DNA of 64,000 nucleotides from Winogradskyella ouciana (GTDB lineage: Bacteria; Bacteroidota; Bacteroidia; Flavobacteriales; Flavobacteriaceae), in the NCBI RefSeq assembly GCF_009709615.1, contig NZ_WJYA01000002.1:62001-126000 (forward strand), written 5' to 3'. This document shows, piece after piece, positions 46,174 through 55,223 of the stretch. Made by a program: the position numbers and the translations under genes. Each line of letters starts with the position of its first letter. The stretch's first letter is position 1. Under the pieces are notes generated by a model. It searched no databases. It was not told where the DNA came from and was given only the letters and a program-made list of their open reading frames with translations.

Positions 46174-48424
46174 ATAAGGTATAAGTAATTCCCAAATTAA
46201 CATTACGCCCCATATTCAAAATACCATCTGGCTTAAGGCGCGATAAATGGTGAATATATTCCGTATCTAACAGATTAGTGGCAGATAGTGTTACTGCCAT
46301 ATCATTCTTTAAAAACTCAAAAGAACCACCAATGCCAACACTTAAGAGGTTGTAAGCATCTGATGCAGTTTCAAAAGGGTTCGTGTTATTTTGTGCGAAA
46401 GTTGAGCGCAACTTTACAAAAACATAACTGTCTTTAACCGATTTAAAATCGAATTCTACCCTTACCGTGTTTGTCAATGAATTAGCAGGAATTAACGGTA
46501 AATAATCATCATTATCCAATTTTCCGGTAACGGTTTCAAAACTGCTTTCAAAATGCAACCAATCTAAAGGGTGTGGATGTAAGTGTAAGCCAAACTCACC
46601 ACCATAAAGTGTGGCATCTTGTTGCTCATAAATGAAAACAGGGTCGTCTTCTATAAATTCACCATTAGGATTTAAGTAGATATAATCATTAACTTTGTTA
46701 TAGAACCCATTTGCAAATAACTCTACATGTTCGTTCTTATACTCAAGAGCTAAATCTACCTGTAAATTTTGTTCATAATCAAGATTAATATTTCCGATTT
46801 CATAACGGTTTGTACCTTCATGTGTACCATCAGAGGCTAATTCTGCTAAGTTTGGCGCCCTAAAGCCAGATGCCAAATTAAGTCTCGCTGTTACTCTATT
46901 AAAAATATCTGTTTTAAAGCCCAAAGCGCCGTTAAACGAGTTAAAGCTTTTTTCGGCATTGTTCTCTATAGCTATATTTCTGTAGTCATAACGCGCACCC
47001 AATTGCACATCAACCGTTTCAAAATGAATATGAGAAGTTGCCAGTACACCAAAATCATTAGTTGTTGCATTCGGAATTAGAATCTCTTCACCATAATTTG
47101 TGTTCGCCTGATTCATGCCTTGCACACCGAGGATGGTCTCAAAACGCCCAAGTTCAGGCAGATTATATTTAACGTTATAGCTAAAGGTTTTTAGCTTCAT
47201 GTGAAGGGCTGGCTCAGTAATCTCTTCATCTTCATCATGTTCGTCTTCGTGATCTTCCTCATCCTCATGATCATCTTCATCTTCGTGCTCGTCTTCATCA
47301 TGATGGTGATGCTCTTCAAACTCTTTTCTATTATTATAGGTGTAACCTAAAACAACATCTAAGCTCGAATCTTCAAAAAATAATGTGGACTTAGAACTGA
47401 AAATATGATTATCGATATTTTGATAAGGCAATAATGGAGCTCTGTTTGTGGATTGAATACCAATTTCTTCTGGAAGTCCAATTTTGGCATTATTCAAATT
47501 ATAACGGAACTCTATTTTAAATTTTGATGCCTGATACCCTAAACCTGCTTTAAAATCCTGTTCCCTATAGCGCGAATTCGTTACTCTATAACGATTGGTT
47601 TCATAATCTGAGTGTTCAGTAAGACTACCTCTAAACAAAAATTTAAAACCATCCTTAGAGGCTTTGTAGCCAGCATTTGTTGCATAACCTCTTGTATTAC
47701 TAAAGTAATTTACTGAAGCATCTGCTGACGATTCATTTGCATTAGCAAAACGTTCTGGGTTTAAGTATAACACACCACCTAAGGCATCACTACCATACAG
47801 TAGAGAAGCGGGTCCTTTTATAACCTCTACACTTTCTATACCTGCATCGTTAATGCCAAGACCGTGCTCGTCCCCATATTGTTGGTTTTCTAACCTCACG
47901 CCTTGTGTGTAAACCAACACACGATTGGAGCTTAAACCTCGTATTACGGGTTTACCTATGCTATTCCCTGTGGTAACACTCTCCACACCAGCAATATTAG
48001 TAATGCCTTCCGCTAAGGTAACGGCTCCAGAAGCCTTTAATTCCTTAATTTTCTTTTGTTCTACCTTCATCACGTTTTCACTCTGTAACTTATGAAAAGG
48101 TGTTGAAATGATGACTTCTTCCATCTCTATTGCAGATTCCGAAAGCGCTATAATAAAGCCTTCGGACATCGGAATCTTTATCTGCAACGATTTAGTTTCG
48201 TAACCAATACTCGAAACAACGAGTTTAAAGGCGCCAGAGCCTATTTCTATTGAGAATTCACCGTTCTCGTTTGCGGTAGTTCCGTTTTCAAGTTCTGGGA
48301 AGTAAATTGTGGCAAAACTAATACTTTGTTGTGTTGTATTATCTATGACTTTGCCTGTAAATGTATGTTGTGCATTTATGCCAAAGCAATACAAGCTTAT
48401 GGCCAATGCCAATAATTTTTTCAT
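46172..48424 (-). CDS. TonB-dependent receptor with His/Asp/Glu-rich loop (metal uptake type)
   Basis: 750 residues. Signal peptide, then an N-terminal CarboxypepD-regulatory-like domain (about 20-105), a plug (about 125-225, SVTTGNSIGKPVIRGLSSNR and GPASLLYGSDALGG) and a 22-strand-type barrel to the final VNLGITYTL. A run of His, Asp and Glu at about residues 368-405 begins EEHHHHDEDEHEDED and lies in a predicted surface loop, so zinc or another divalent metal is the likely ligand. A small His-rich protein gene lies directly upstream. Confidence 0.92.
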   Translation of the reverse strand: MKKLLALAISLYCFGINAQHTFTGKVIDNTTQQSISFATIYFPELENGTTANENGEFSIEIGSGAFKLVVSSIGYETKSLQIKIPMSEGFIIALSESAIEMEEVIISTPFHKLQSENVMKVEQKKIKELKASGAVTLAEGITNIAGVESVTTGNSIGKPVIRGLSSNRVLVYTQGVRLENQQYGDEHGLGINDAGIESVEVIKGPASLLYGSDALGGVLYLNPERFANANESSADASVNYFSNTRGYATNAGYKASKDGFKFLFRGSLTEHSDYETNRYRVTNSRYREQDFKAGLGYQASKFKIEFRYNLNNAKIGLPEEIGIQSTNRAPLLPYQNIDNHIFSSKSTLFFEDSSLDVVLGYTYNNRKEFEEHHHHDEDEHEDEDDHEDEEDHEDEHDEDEEITEPALHMKLKTFSYNVKYNLPELGRFETILGVQGMNQANTNYGEEILIPNATTNDFGVLATSHIHFETVDVQLGARYDYRNIAIENNAEKSFNSFNGALGFKTDIFNRVTARLNLASGFRAPNLAELASDGTHEGTNRYEIGNINLDYEQNLQVDLALEYKNEHVELFANGFYNKVNDYIYLNPNGEFIEDDPVFIYEQQDATLYGGEFGLHLHPHPLDWLHFESSFETVTGKLDNDDYLPLIPANSLTNTVRVEFDFKSVKDSYVFVKLRSTFAQNNTNPFETASDAYNLLSVGIGGSFEFLKNDMAVTLSATNLLDTEYIHHLSRLKPDGILNMGRNVNLGITYTL

Positions 48425-48471
48425 GATGTAATGATTTAATAATTTGGAAAAAAATTTGTATCCTGTGTATA

Positions 48472-48816
48472 TTAAATCAGTTGAGGAGGCCCTCTGAGTG
48501 CAGTTTGTAATTTTTGAAAGGTACTAACAAACTCATACTGAGAGTTTGTTATTTTATAATTGTCTTCAAAAACCTTGAAGTCTTCTAATTTTAACTTGAA
48601 ATAAAATTGACTTGTAAGCTTAAACTTATAGAAATCACAATCTAAATCAAACTCATGAAAATGCGTACTTTTATCTGCATCGTCATTCTCGCAAACTTCG
48701 TGCTCATGATGATTGAAAACATGCGACAACTTTACTGCTGTTGGCAACAACACTGAGAGTGCTAACGTAAATGCTAGAACTTTAAAAAGGGATGTTATAA
48801 TGGTCTTAATTCTCAA
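48472..48816 (-). CDS. Small His-rich secreted or membrane protein upstream of the metal receptor
   Basis: 114 residues: N-terminal hydrophobic segment (about 9-28), then KLSHVFNHHEHEVCEND and STHFHEFDLDCDFYKF with many His, Cys and Asp, ending in ALRGPPQLI. From family knowledge, small proteins of this design with an RGPP tail sit next to metal-type TonB receptors in Flavobacteria. Likely periplasmic metal binding or sensing; inference from composition and position. Its start overlaps the stop of the next gene upstream by four bases. Confidence 0.78.
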   Translation of the reverse strand: MRIKTIITSLFKVLAFTLALSVLLPTAVKLSHVFNHHEHEVCENDDADKSTHFHEFDLDCDFYKFKLTSQFYFKLKLEDFKVFEDNYKITNSQYEFVSTFQKLQTALRGPPQLI

Positions 48817-49307
48817 TCTAAAAAGCGCTTTAAACCAAATCGTCTCAACATTTTCTTTTCAAATTCCCAAAAGAATTTAAATTGACCAAACAGCCAACCA
48901 AAGAAAACCAATAGGATTTGGTAAAAAATTAGCCCAATTATAATGAATAAAATCCAATAGAGCAGAGGATTTAAGTTTTCTTTAGTAATACCCATTAGCT
49001 TCATTATTGGTCTACCTATAAGCATAGACGATGAACCGGTTATGGCAAATACTATAAACACTCGAATCATTTCCCATTTATAATCGAGTATCCACTTGTT
49101 TTCCAGTTTTTTGAAAATGAATAAGGTTAGCTTCAATAGGCTATAAAAAACAGGGACTGTAGCTACAATTGTAAATGCAATAGGGTAGTCCTTTAAAAAA
49201 GCATTAGAGAGTTTAAAGGCAGAATAGCCTAAAGCGAGTAAACCAAAAATGGGAAACAACAACTGCCAATTGTGTTGTATTTCCCATTGTTTTTTGAATT
49301 TTTCCAT
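48813..49307 (-). CDS. Four-span membrane protein (DUF6787-like)
   Basis: 164 residues from the ATG at 49307 (MEKFKKQWEIQHNWQLLFPI); a start 21 bases earlier is possible. Hydrophobic segments about 16-33, 41-62, 82-100 and 122-146, with FAITGSSSMLIGRPIMKLMG in the middle. From memory it matches flavobacterial DUF6787; I could not verify this. Overlaps the His-rich gene by four bases. Confidence 0.75.
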   Translation of the reverse strand: MEKFKKQWEIQHNWQLLFPIFGLLALGYSAFKLSNAFLKDYPIAFTIVATVPVFYSLLKLTLFIFKKLENKWILDYKWEMIRVFIVFAITGSSSMLIGRPIMKLMGITKENLNPLLYWILFIIIGLIFYQILLVFFGWLFGQFKFFWEFEKKMLRRFGLKRFLD

Positions 49308-49335
49308 AACACTTTTTAAGTGCTGCAAATTTAAG

Positions 49336-49773
49336 CTAAATTCTAGGAACCAAAGATGTTAACCTTTGGTTATATTTTAACTGAAAATATAAAAAATAGT
49401 TATAGAGTTTATAGTTAACATCATAACCATAATCTGTGCGTGTATCGTAATCTATCCGTAGCTGATATAAATTTGGGTCATAGACCATGGGTTGTAGATT
49501 CCTTTGGTTCCACGATTGTACCAATAAGGCATTACGAGACTCTAACCATTGTTGAGAGTGAAACCCTCTTGGTCTGGCTCTAGATTGCAGCCAAGCATTA
49601 AAACCCGGTTCAATGATTATAATTTCGTAGTCACTTTCGTCACTACTAATGGAAACCGTATCGTTTTCCACTAAACCACTATCATTACTGTTGTTGATAG
49701 TTTGGTCATTGTCGTAAGATTTGCAACTTGCAATAAGGGCTATAAGTACGATAAATGGGATAATCTTTTTCAT
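49336..49773 (-). CDS. Lipoprotein of DUF6146 type
   Basis: 145 residues from the ATG at 49773. The lipobox is visible in VLIALIASC (Cys near residue 17), followed by a Ser/Asn-rich linker and the domain IIIIEPGFNAWLQSRARPRG ... NYKLYNYFLYFQLKYNQRL. The family name DUF6146 is from memory. Function unknown. A longer reading from 49842 lacks a lipoprotein signal at its start and is rejected. Confidence 0.8.
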   Translation of the reverse strand: MKKIIPFIVLIALIASCKSYDNDQTINNSNDSGLVENDTVSISSDESDYEIIIIEPGFNAWLQSRARPRGFHSQQWLESRNALLVQSWNQRNLQPMVYDPNLYQLRIDYDTRTDYGYDVNYKLYNYFLYFQLKYNQRLTSLVPRI

Positions 49774-49935
49774 ATTACTAAAGATATTAAAAATTAATGA
49801 GTGTTGTTTATATTTTAAATTCGATTTAACACTACAAAGCAAGGTAAAATCACATCTATTTTATAGCCCCATTTTGTAAACAGGTCGTTTCAATGAGTAA
49901 ACAATCCTTTTTTTAGTCTATTGAAGAATAGCAAT

Positions 49936-49966
49936 AAAAAAAGCAGCTCCAATAGGAACTGCTTTT
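49936..49966 (-). terminator. Intrinsic terminator after the DUF937 gene
   Basis: Read leftward: AAGCAGTTCC / GGAGCTGCTT stem (one wobble pair) with a 4-base loop, then seven T. Lies 22 bases after the stop at 49988. Confidence 0.9.
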
Positions 49967-49987
49967 ATATATCATAGTATTTAAATA

Positions 49988-50626
49988 CTATTTTCCGAAT
50001 AGACCGCCTAAAAGACCACCGAGTCCGCCTCTTTTCTTTTTTCCAGCACCTAGCACCATACCAGCAACATCATCGATGACACTACCATCACCATCGGCAT
50101 CTAATATTTTCTCAAGAAAACTTTGCTCATTGCTAGTCTTACTTCCTCCTAATAAACCTCCTAGTAAGCCTCCTAAATCACTTTGTGAACTTACATTGTT
50201 CTGACGAGCTTGTTTACCTAAAACACCCATTAATATTGGTGCAGCAACTTTAAGGATATTGCCAACAGAACCTGCATCTAATCCTGCTTTCTGCCCTAAC
50301 ACTTGCTCAACACCATGACGTCTTTGACCCAAAACATGGCCAAGAATTTTATCTCCATCAGTTTTTACGTCTTCATCGACTCCACCTCCAAAAAGACCAC
50401 CTAAGTTGTCTAAGATACTTCCGTCGTGTTTGCTCTTTAATGCTCCCATTAAACCTTGAGCTCCTTCTGGCGTAGAAGCATTGCGCTCCATAGCTTTCAT
50501 AAGAACAGGCAATGCCATGGTTAAAACACTACTTGTTTTATTTTGGTCTGTTCCTGTAGATCCAGAAACACCACTTATGATGGTTTTTCCTAAGTCACTG
50601 TTTAATAAGTCTAAAATTCCTTCCAT
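49988..50626 (-). CDS. DUF937 domain-containing protein
   Basis: 212 residues, Gly/Leu-rich, without signal peptide. The DUF937 core is visible as MALPVLMKAMERN and an LGHVLGQRR ... AGSVGNILKVAAPILMGVLGK segment; Gly-rich linkers include GGLLGGLLGG, and the tail is KKKRGGLGGLLGGLFGK. An Asp-rich ADGDGSVIDDVAGM stretch precedes the tail and looks calcium-loop-like. Function not established for the family. Confidence 0.88.
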   Translation of the reverse strand: MEGILDLLNSDLGKTIISGVSGSTGTDQNKTSSVLTMALPVLMKAMERNASTPEGAQGLMGALKSKHDGSILDNLGGLFGGGVDEDVKTDGDKILGHVLGQRRHGVEQVLGQKAGLDAGSVGNILKVAAPILMGVLGKQARQNNVSSQSDLGGLLGGLLGGSKTSNEQSFLEKILDADGDGSVIDDVAGMVLGAGKKKRGGLGGLLGGLFGK

Positions 50627-50670
50627 TTTGTTTTGTGATTACGGTTAATAAATTTAGTATTTGAAGGTAC

Positions 50671-50698
50671 AAAAAAAAGTCCCACGATTGTAGGACTC
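50671..50698 (-). terminator. Intrinsic terminator after serA
   Basis: Read leftward: AGTCCTAC / GTGGGACT stem with a 4-base loop, then a run of seven or more T. Lies about 33 bases after the serA stop. Confidence 0.9.
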
Positions 50699-50730
50699 AT
50701 ATTTTTTGCTTTGGTCACATTTTTAATGAC

Positions 50731-51681
50731 TTAACTTAAAATACTTATGATTTGCTCAGCTAACTCCACACCAATTCTATCTTGTGCTTCATTTGTTGCA
50801 GCACCTGTGTGAGGAGTTAATGAAAGAGAAGGATTCATTAACAACTGAATTTCTGGAGCTGGTTCTTTTTCAAAAACATCTAAAGCCGCTCTAGCCACTT
50901 TTCCGCTTTCGAGAGCTTTGACAAGCGCCACTTCATTTACAACTCCACCACGTGCAGCATTGGCGATGATTACACCATCTTTCATTTGGTTAAACTCTTT
51001 TTCATCTATTACATACTCTTTTTGAGCAGGTACATGTAGCGTTAAGAAATCTGATTGCTTTAAGACGTCTTCTTTAGAAATGGTTTCAATTTCAAAATTT
51101 AAGTTTTGTCCGTCAAAAAACTCTAGTTCCAAATCTGCTTTTTCAATAAAAGGATCAAAGGCAACAACTTTCATTCCTGCTCCGATAGCTACTTTTGCTG
51201 TAGCTTGTCCAATTCTTCCAAAACCAATAACTCCAAGTGTTTTTCCTTTTAGCTCTGTTCCTTTTGCGTAAGATTTTTTTAAGCTTTTAAAATTAGTATC
51301 ACCTTCTAGTGGCATATCACGATTAGAGTTATGAAGAAAACGAGCCAAGCCATAGAAGTGTCCAAATACTAATTCGGCAACAGAATGAGAAGATGCTGCT
51401 GGTGTATTGATAACATGTAAACCTTTACTGCGTGCATATTCTACATCAATATTGTCCATACCAACACCACCACGGCCAATAACCTTAAGGTTAGGACAGT
51501 TGTCGATAATATCCTTTCTAACTTTTGTGGCACTTCTTACCAAAAGGACATCAATGTTATTTTCGTTAATGTAATTTTGTAATTGCTCTTGCGCAACTGT
51601 AGTTGTTATGACTTCATATCCAGCAGCTTCCAAAGCATCAATACCGCTTTGTGAAACTCCGTCGTTTGCTAATACTTTCAT
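50731..51681 (-). CDS. serA: D-3-phosphoglycerate dehydrogenase (short form)
   Basis: First enzyme of serine synthesis, oxidising 3-phosphoglycerate. 316 residues, the short type without an ACT regulatory domain. NAD-binding GVIGFGRIGQATAK (about 150-163), catalytic Arg in NAARGGVVNE, Glu in the 260s and His in TPHTGAATNEA. It follows serC on the same strand (gap of about 140 bases with a dispersed repeat), so serC-serA form one pathway unit. Confidence 0.93.
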   Translation of the reverse strand: MKVLANDGVSQSGIDALEAAGYEVITTTVAQEQLQNYINENNIDVLLVRSATKVRKDIIDNCPNLKVIGRGGVGMDNIDVEYARSKGLHVINTPAASSHSVAELVFGHFYGLARFLHNSNRDMPLEGDTNFKSLKKSYAKGTELKGKTLGVIGFGRIGQATAKVAIGAGMKVVAFDPFIEKADLELEFFDGQNLNFEIETISKEDVLKQSDFLTLHVPAQKEYVIDEKEFNQMKDGVIIANAARGGVVNEVALVKALESGKVARAALDVFEKEPAPEIQLLMNPSLSLTPHTGAATNEAQDRIGVELAEQIISILS

Positions 51682-51694
51682 TATTCAGTTTTTT

Positions 51695-51760
51695 GTCATT
51701 GCGAGGAAGAATGATGTGGCAATCTCATTAAAGAGATTCCTTTACTTCGTTCGGAATGAC
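51695..51760. repeat. GTCATTGCGAGG-type dispersed repeat, second copy
   Basis: Begins GTCATTGCGAGG (51695-51706), contains GGCAATCTC / GAGATT arms and ends GGAATGAC at 51760. Same family as the copy at 30430. Lies between serC and serA. Confidence 0.75.
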
Positions 51761-51780
51761 GATTATTAATTTTATGTTTA

Positions 51781-51810
51781 AGTAAGCATTATAAACTACA
51801 AATGCTTACT
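51781..51810. terminator. Perfect 10-bp inverted repeat after serC
   Basis: Arms AGTAAGCATT and AATGCTTACT with a 10-base loop, 11 bases beyond the serC stop. There is no T run in the direction of transcription, so it may be an mRNA-stabilising or attenuating hairpin rather than a full terminator. Confidence 0.5.
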
Positions 51811-51820
51811 GAAGGCTTTC

Positions 51821-52882
51821 TTAAGCCTTACTCTCAAGTTCGCTCATAACTTCCACCAGTACCTTTACGCTATCTAGCGATAAGGCATTGTACATTGAAG
51901 CTCTATAGCCACCAACACTTCTGTGGCCATTTAATCCGTTAATGCCAGCTTCTTTCCACATGGCATCAAAAGTTTCTTTAAGATTTTCGTTTTCTAGAGT
52001 GAAAGTGGCATTCATATTAGAACGATCTTCTTTAACGGCATAACCTTTGAATAAAGGGTTCAAATCAATCTCAGAATAAATCAATCGCGCTTTTTTGTCA
52101 TTTTCCTCTTCAATAGCTTTTATGCCACCTAAATCCTTTAACCACTGCAAGGTCAGCATACTTGTATATACTGCAAATACAGGTGGTGTGTTAAACATAC
52201 TGCCTTTGCTAATGTGAACCTTGTAATCCATCATTGATGGAATCTTACGAGACACTTTACCTAAAATATCTTCCTTCACAACAACTAAAGTAGTACCTGC
52301 AGGACCCATATTTTTCTGTGCGCCAGCATAGATCAAATCGAATTTAGTAAAATCCAATTGACGTGAAAAAATATCACTACTCATATCACATACCATTGGG
52401 ATTGGTGATGTAGGAAAATGTTTCATTTGTGTCCCGAAAATGGTATTGTTAGAGGTGCAATGAAAATAATCGTAATCTTCAGGGATGTCGTAACCTTTTG
52501 GGATATAATTAAAATTAGCACTTTTGGAGGATGCTACTTCATATATATCATCATAGATTTTAGCTTCCTTAATAGCCTTATCCGACCAAGTACCAGTATT
52601 TAAGTAACCTGCACGTTTTTCTAATAGATTTAAAGCGACCATCAAAAATTGAGTACTCGCTCCACCTTGTAGAAACAACGCCTTATAGCCTTTGCCCTCT
52701 AATCCTAGAAGTTCCAACGCCAATGACCTGGCATTTTCCATTACATCTACAAAAGGCTTACTACGGTGAGAAATTTCTATAAGGGATAGTCCATCATCAA
52801 AGTTTATAAGGGCTTCTGATGCTTTTTCAATTACTGATTTTGGCAATACACAAGGACCTGCGCTAAAATTATGCTTTTTCAT
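51821..52882 (-). CDS. serC: 3-phosphoserine/phosphohydroxythreonine aminotransferase
   Basis: PLP enzyme converting 3-phosphohydroxypyruvate to phosphoserine. 353 residues starting MKKHNFSAGPCVLP. The PLP Lys is in YAGAQKNMGPAG (about 190-201); substrate residues in FLQGGASTQF and NGHRSVGGYRASMYNAL at the C-terminus. Next to serA, the preceding step of the pathway. Confidence 0.97.
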   Translation of the reverse strand: MKKHNFSAGPCVLPKSVIEKASEALINFDDGLSLIEISHRSKPFVDVMENARSLALELLGLEGKGYKALFLQGGASTQFLMVALNLLEKRAGYLNTGTWSDKAIKEAKIYDDIYEVASSKSANFNYIPKGYDIPEDYDYFHCTSNNTIFGTQMKHFPTSPIPMVCDMSSDIFSRQLDFTKFDLIYAGAQKNMGPAGTTLVVVKEDILGKVSRKIPSMMDYKVHISKGSMFNTPPVFAVYTSMLTLQWLKDLGGIKAIEEENDKKARLIYSEIDLNPLFKGYAVKEDRSNMNATFTLENENLKETFDAMWKEAGINGLNGHRSVGGYRASMYNALSLDSVKVLVEVMSELESKA

Positions 52883-52996
52883 TTTATCATGAATTTATTT
52901 CAGAATCTCTTAAATATCCTGAAGAGTCATTTTTAAACAGCTACAAAGGTGCTAATTTATCAGGGATTAAGTATTAATAAATTGATAATTTTTAGG

Positions 52997-54055
52997 TCAA
53001 ATTTTTAACAAGAATTCAACAGTATCCACATTATCTGCATAATCCCAAAGCTGTGGTTTTTGGGTCTCACCAAAATCCACCTCGTTTTTCATAAAGCCGT
53101 CAGCCACGACACATTGAATTTTATCTGAATCTGATTTGAGTTTTTTCTTTAAATCGTCTTCCGAATCGTAGGTTTCATAAAATACAGTAGCAATAGGCGA
53201 AGCATAGCTTGGATCTTCCTTAACCATTAGAAATCCATTTTCAAGCATATCAAACTCGCTCATTAAATAAACAGCCTTGTTGTAATCATAGTTGTTGGCA
53301 TATTTTGCTTCGTGGATAACATGGTGCCATTTATAAACCGCCTTAAAAAACGCCTCGAAGTTATAATCTTTTGGGACAAATAGTTTTGAGACATTTCTAC
53401 AGCCTAAACCGTAGTATCTAAACATATCATCGGATAAAGCTTCTAATTGCTCATGAGTTTCATTGCCTGTAAGTACTGCAACCGAATTTCGGTTCTTTCT
53501 TACAATAGAAGGCTTGTCCTTGAAGTAATATTCAAAATAGCGTGCCGTGTTATCACTACCTGTGGCGATAACAGCATCAAAATTCTCTAGCTTGCCTTCA
53601 GTGAATGTGATTTTATCTTTAAAGCCAGGTTCAACAACTTCTAGATACTTTGCCAAAAACGGCAGAAGATGCTTATCGTTAGATGACTGTTTTACTAAAA
53701 CCTTATGCCCAGAAATTAGCACGGAAAGGAAATCATGAAAGCCAACTAATGGAATATTACCAGCCATAATTATGCCGATGGTTTTTGGTTCCGATAGATT
53801 GAAGTTATACTTTGATATCCATTGCTTAATATTATTATCTGTCAATGCCTTACACCAAGACTCCAAACTAAACAAGATGTTCGCTTCGGTAAACCAGCCA
53901 TTGTGTTCTTTTGCTAATTTAATTTGATGTTTAAAACCCTCAAAAAACAAATCGTTTGATGTAACAGTGTCATCTTTTGTGATACCATCGGTTTTAAATT
54001 GACATAAAAACCGTCCTAATTTTGCGAAAGCGTTAATTCTTTGTTGTAAATCCAT
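52997..54055 (-). CDS. Acyl-CoA reductase, LuxC-like
   Basis: 352 residues from the ATG at 54055 (MDLQQRINAFAKLGRFLCQF); an upstream extension of 25 residues is basic and atypical. Aldehyde-dehydrogenase-like fold: GIIMAGNIPLVGFHDFLSVL (about 103-122), VIATGSDNTARYFEYYF, and the nucleophile Cys in YYGLGCRNVSKLFVP. Family members reduce fatty acyl groups to aldehydes. It diverges from a ferredoxin gene across a gap of about 100 bases, which might be a functional pair (inference). Confidence 0.9.
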   Translation of the reverse strand: MDLQQRINAFAKLGRFLCQFKTDGITKDDTVTSNDLFFEGFKHQIKLAKEHNGWFTEANILFSLESWCKALTDNNIKQWISKYNFNLSEPKTIGIIMAGNIPLVGFHDFLSVLISGHKVLVKQSSNDKHLLPFLAKYLEVVEPGFKDKITFTEGKLENFDAVIATGSDNTARYFEYYFKDKPSIVRKNRNSVAVLTGNETHEQLEALSDDMFRYYGLGCRNVSKLFVPKDYNFEAFFKAVYKWHHVIHEAKYANNYDYNKAVYLMSEFDMLENGFLMVKEDPSYASPIATVFYETYDSEDDLKKKLKSDSDKIQCVVADGFMKNEVDFGETQKPQLWDYADNVDTVEFLLKI

Positions 54056-54159
54056 GTAGTGTTTGGTAAACCGCCATTTTGGCTCTATTTTTGCACTTCG
54101 TATTTTGTAGCGAGCTACAAGAGACTGCAAAATTAAGCAATAAAAAGAAGAATTAAATT

Positions 54160-54513
54160 ATGGCAATAATAATCACAGACGAATGTATTAATTGTGGAGC
54201 TTGTGAGCCAGAATGCCCAAATACTGCTATTTACGAAGGTGCCGACGATTGGCGCTATTCTGACGGTACAAGCCTAACAGGAAAAGTAGTTTTACCCAAT
54301 GGAAAAGCAGTAGATGCTGAGGAAACACAAGAACCTATAAGTGATGAAATTTATTACATTGCACCAGATAAATGTACGGAATGTATGGGCTTCCATGAAG
54401 AGCCTCAGTGTGCTGCGGTTTGCCCAGTGGATTGCTGTGTGCCAGATGAAGATGTGGTAGAGTCGGAGGCAGAACTGTTAGCTAAGCAGAGCTTTATGCA
54501 TCCTGATGAGTAA
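54160..54513 (+). CDS. 4Fe-4S dicluster ferredoxin
   Basis: 117 residues. First cluster motif [19 protein letters not shown] (11-29); second [13 protein letters not shown] ... CPVDCC (about 74-96) with the longer spacing of YfhL-type ferredoxins. Acidic overall, cytosolic electron carrier. Divergent from the acyl-CoA reductase gene and followed by a terminator. Confidence 0.95.
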   Translation: MAIIITDECINCGACEPECPNTAIYEGADDWRYSDGTSLTGKVVLPNGKAVDAEETQEPISDEIYYIAPDKCTECMGFHEEPQCAAVCPVDCCVPDEDVVESEAELLAKQSFMHPDE

Positions 54514-54543
54514 AAGGTTAATCACAAACGATAAATGAATATT

Positions 54544-54578
54544 AATCCTGAGCCTTTGGCTTGGGATTTTTTGTTTTT
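54544..54578 (+). terminator. Terminator after the ferredoxin gene
   Basis: AATCCTGAGCC / GGCTTGGGATT stem (two G-T wobbles) with a 3-base loop, then TTTTTGTTTTT. Nearly the same sequence recurs at 55186. Confidence 0.85.
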
Positions 54579-54649
54579 GGTAATTAATGGTTCTTGCTAA
54601 TGTAAATGTTGTACTTTGCAAGTGGCTATTAATCAAATATTTATAAATT

Positions 54650-55162
54650 ATGAAAACAAAATTCTCAATTGCACTTTTTATGGTCTTTGGACTTCTAATA
54701 ATTGGATGTAAACAACAAGAAGAAAAAATTGAAGTCAAAGAAGTTGAAGTTGATCATTTAAACGATCAGTTTCCAGATGCACAACGAGAGGTTAAACTGA
54801 CCATGGATAGTATTGCCCAAAGTGCAAGAGAAGGAGATTTAGATAAACTTATTTCATTTCATGCCTATGGGCCAAAATTTACAGAATTTAAGAATGGTGA
54901 AGTTAGAAACGGAGGAGAAGAGAGCGAAAAATTTGAACGTGGTACGTTTGGAGCCGTCACAGAAGTTGTAAAATTCGATTTAAATGATATGAAAATTGCT
55001 GTTTACGGAAAGGTAGCAAATGTGACGCTTCATACAGATTTTCATTTAAAATTCGGTGAAAACTTAGCTGTTGTTAACGAGCAAATGACATTACTATTTC
55101 TTAAAACTAAAAAAGGCTGGAGAATTGTGCATGAGCATCATTCTACCTTAAACCAAGAATAA
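54650..55162 (+). CDS. Lipoprotein with SnoaL/NTF2-like domain (DUF4440-like)
   Basis: 170 residues. Lipobox LLIIGC with Cys near residue 20, a Glu/Lys-rich linker (KQQEEKIEVKEVEVDHL), then an NTF2-like alpha+beta cone: helix DSIAQSAREGDLDKLISFHA and strands ending in WRIVHEHHSTL. Such domains bind small ligands or act as ketosteroid isomerase-like enzymes; no active site can be assigned. Confidence 0.85.
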   Translation: MKTKFSIALFMVFGLLIIGCKQQEEKIEVKEVEVDHLNDQFPDAQREVKLTMDSIAQSAREGDLDKLISFHAYGPKFTEFKNGEVRNGGEESEKFERGTFGAVTEVVKFDLNDMKIAVYGKVANVTLHTDFHLKFGENLAVVNEQMTLLFLKTKKGWRIVHEHHSTLNQE

Positions 55163-55185
55163 AAAAGTAAAATAATTGTTTAATT

Positions 55186-55212
55186 AATCCTGAGTCTTTG
55201 GCTTGGGATTTG
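55186..55212 (+). terminator. Terminator-like hairpin after the SnoaL lipoprotein gene
   Basis: AATCCTGAGTC / GGCTTGGGATT stem with TTT loop and a weak T run. Sequence is a near-copy of the terminator at 54544, so one may have arisen by local duplication. Confidence 0.65.
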
Positions 55213-55223
55213 TTAATAAAATC

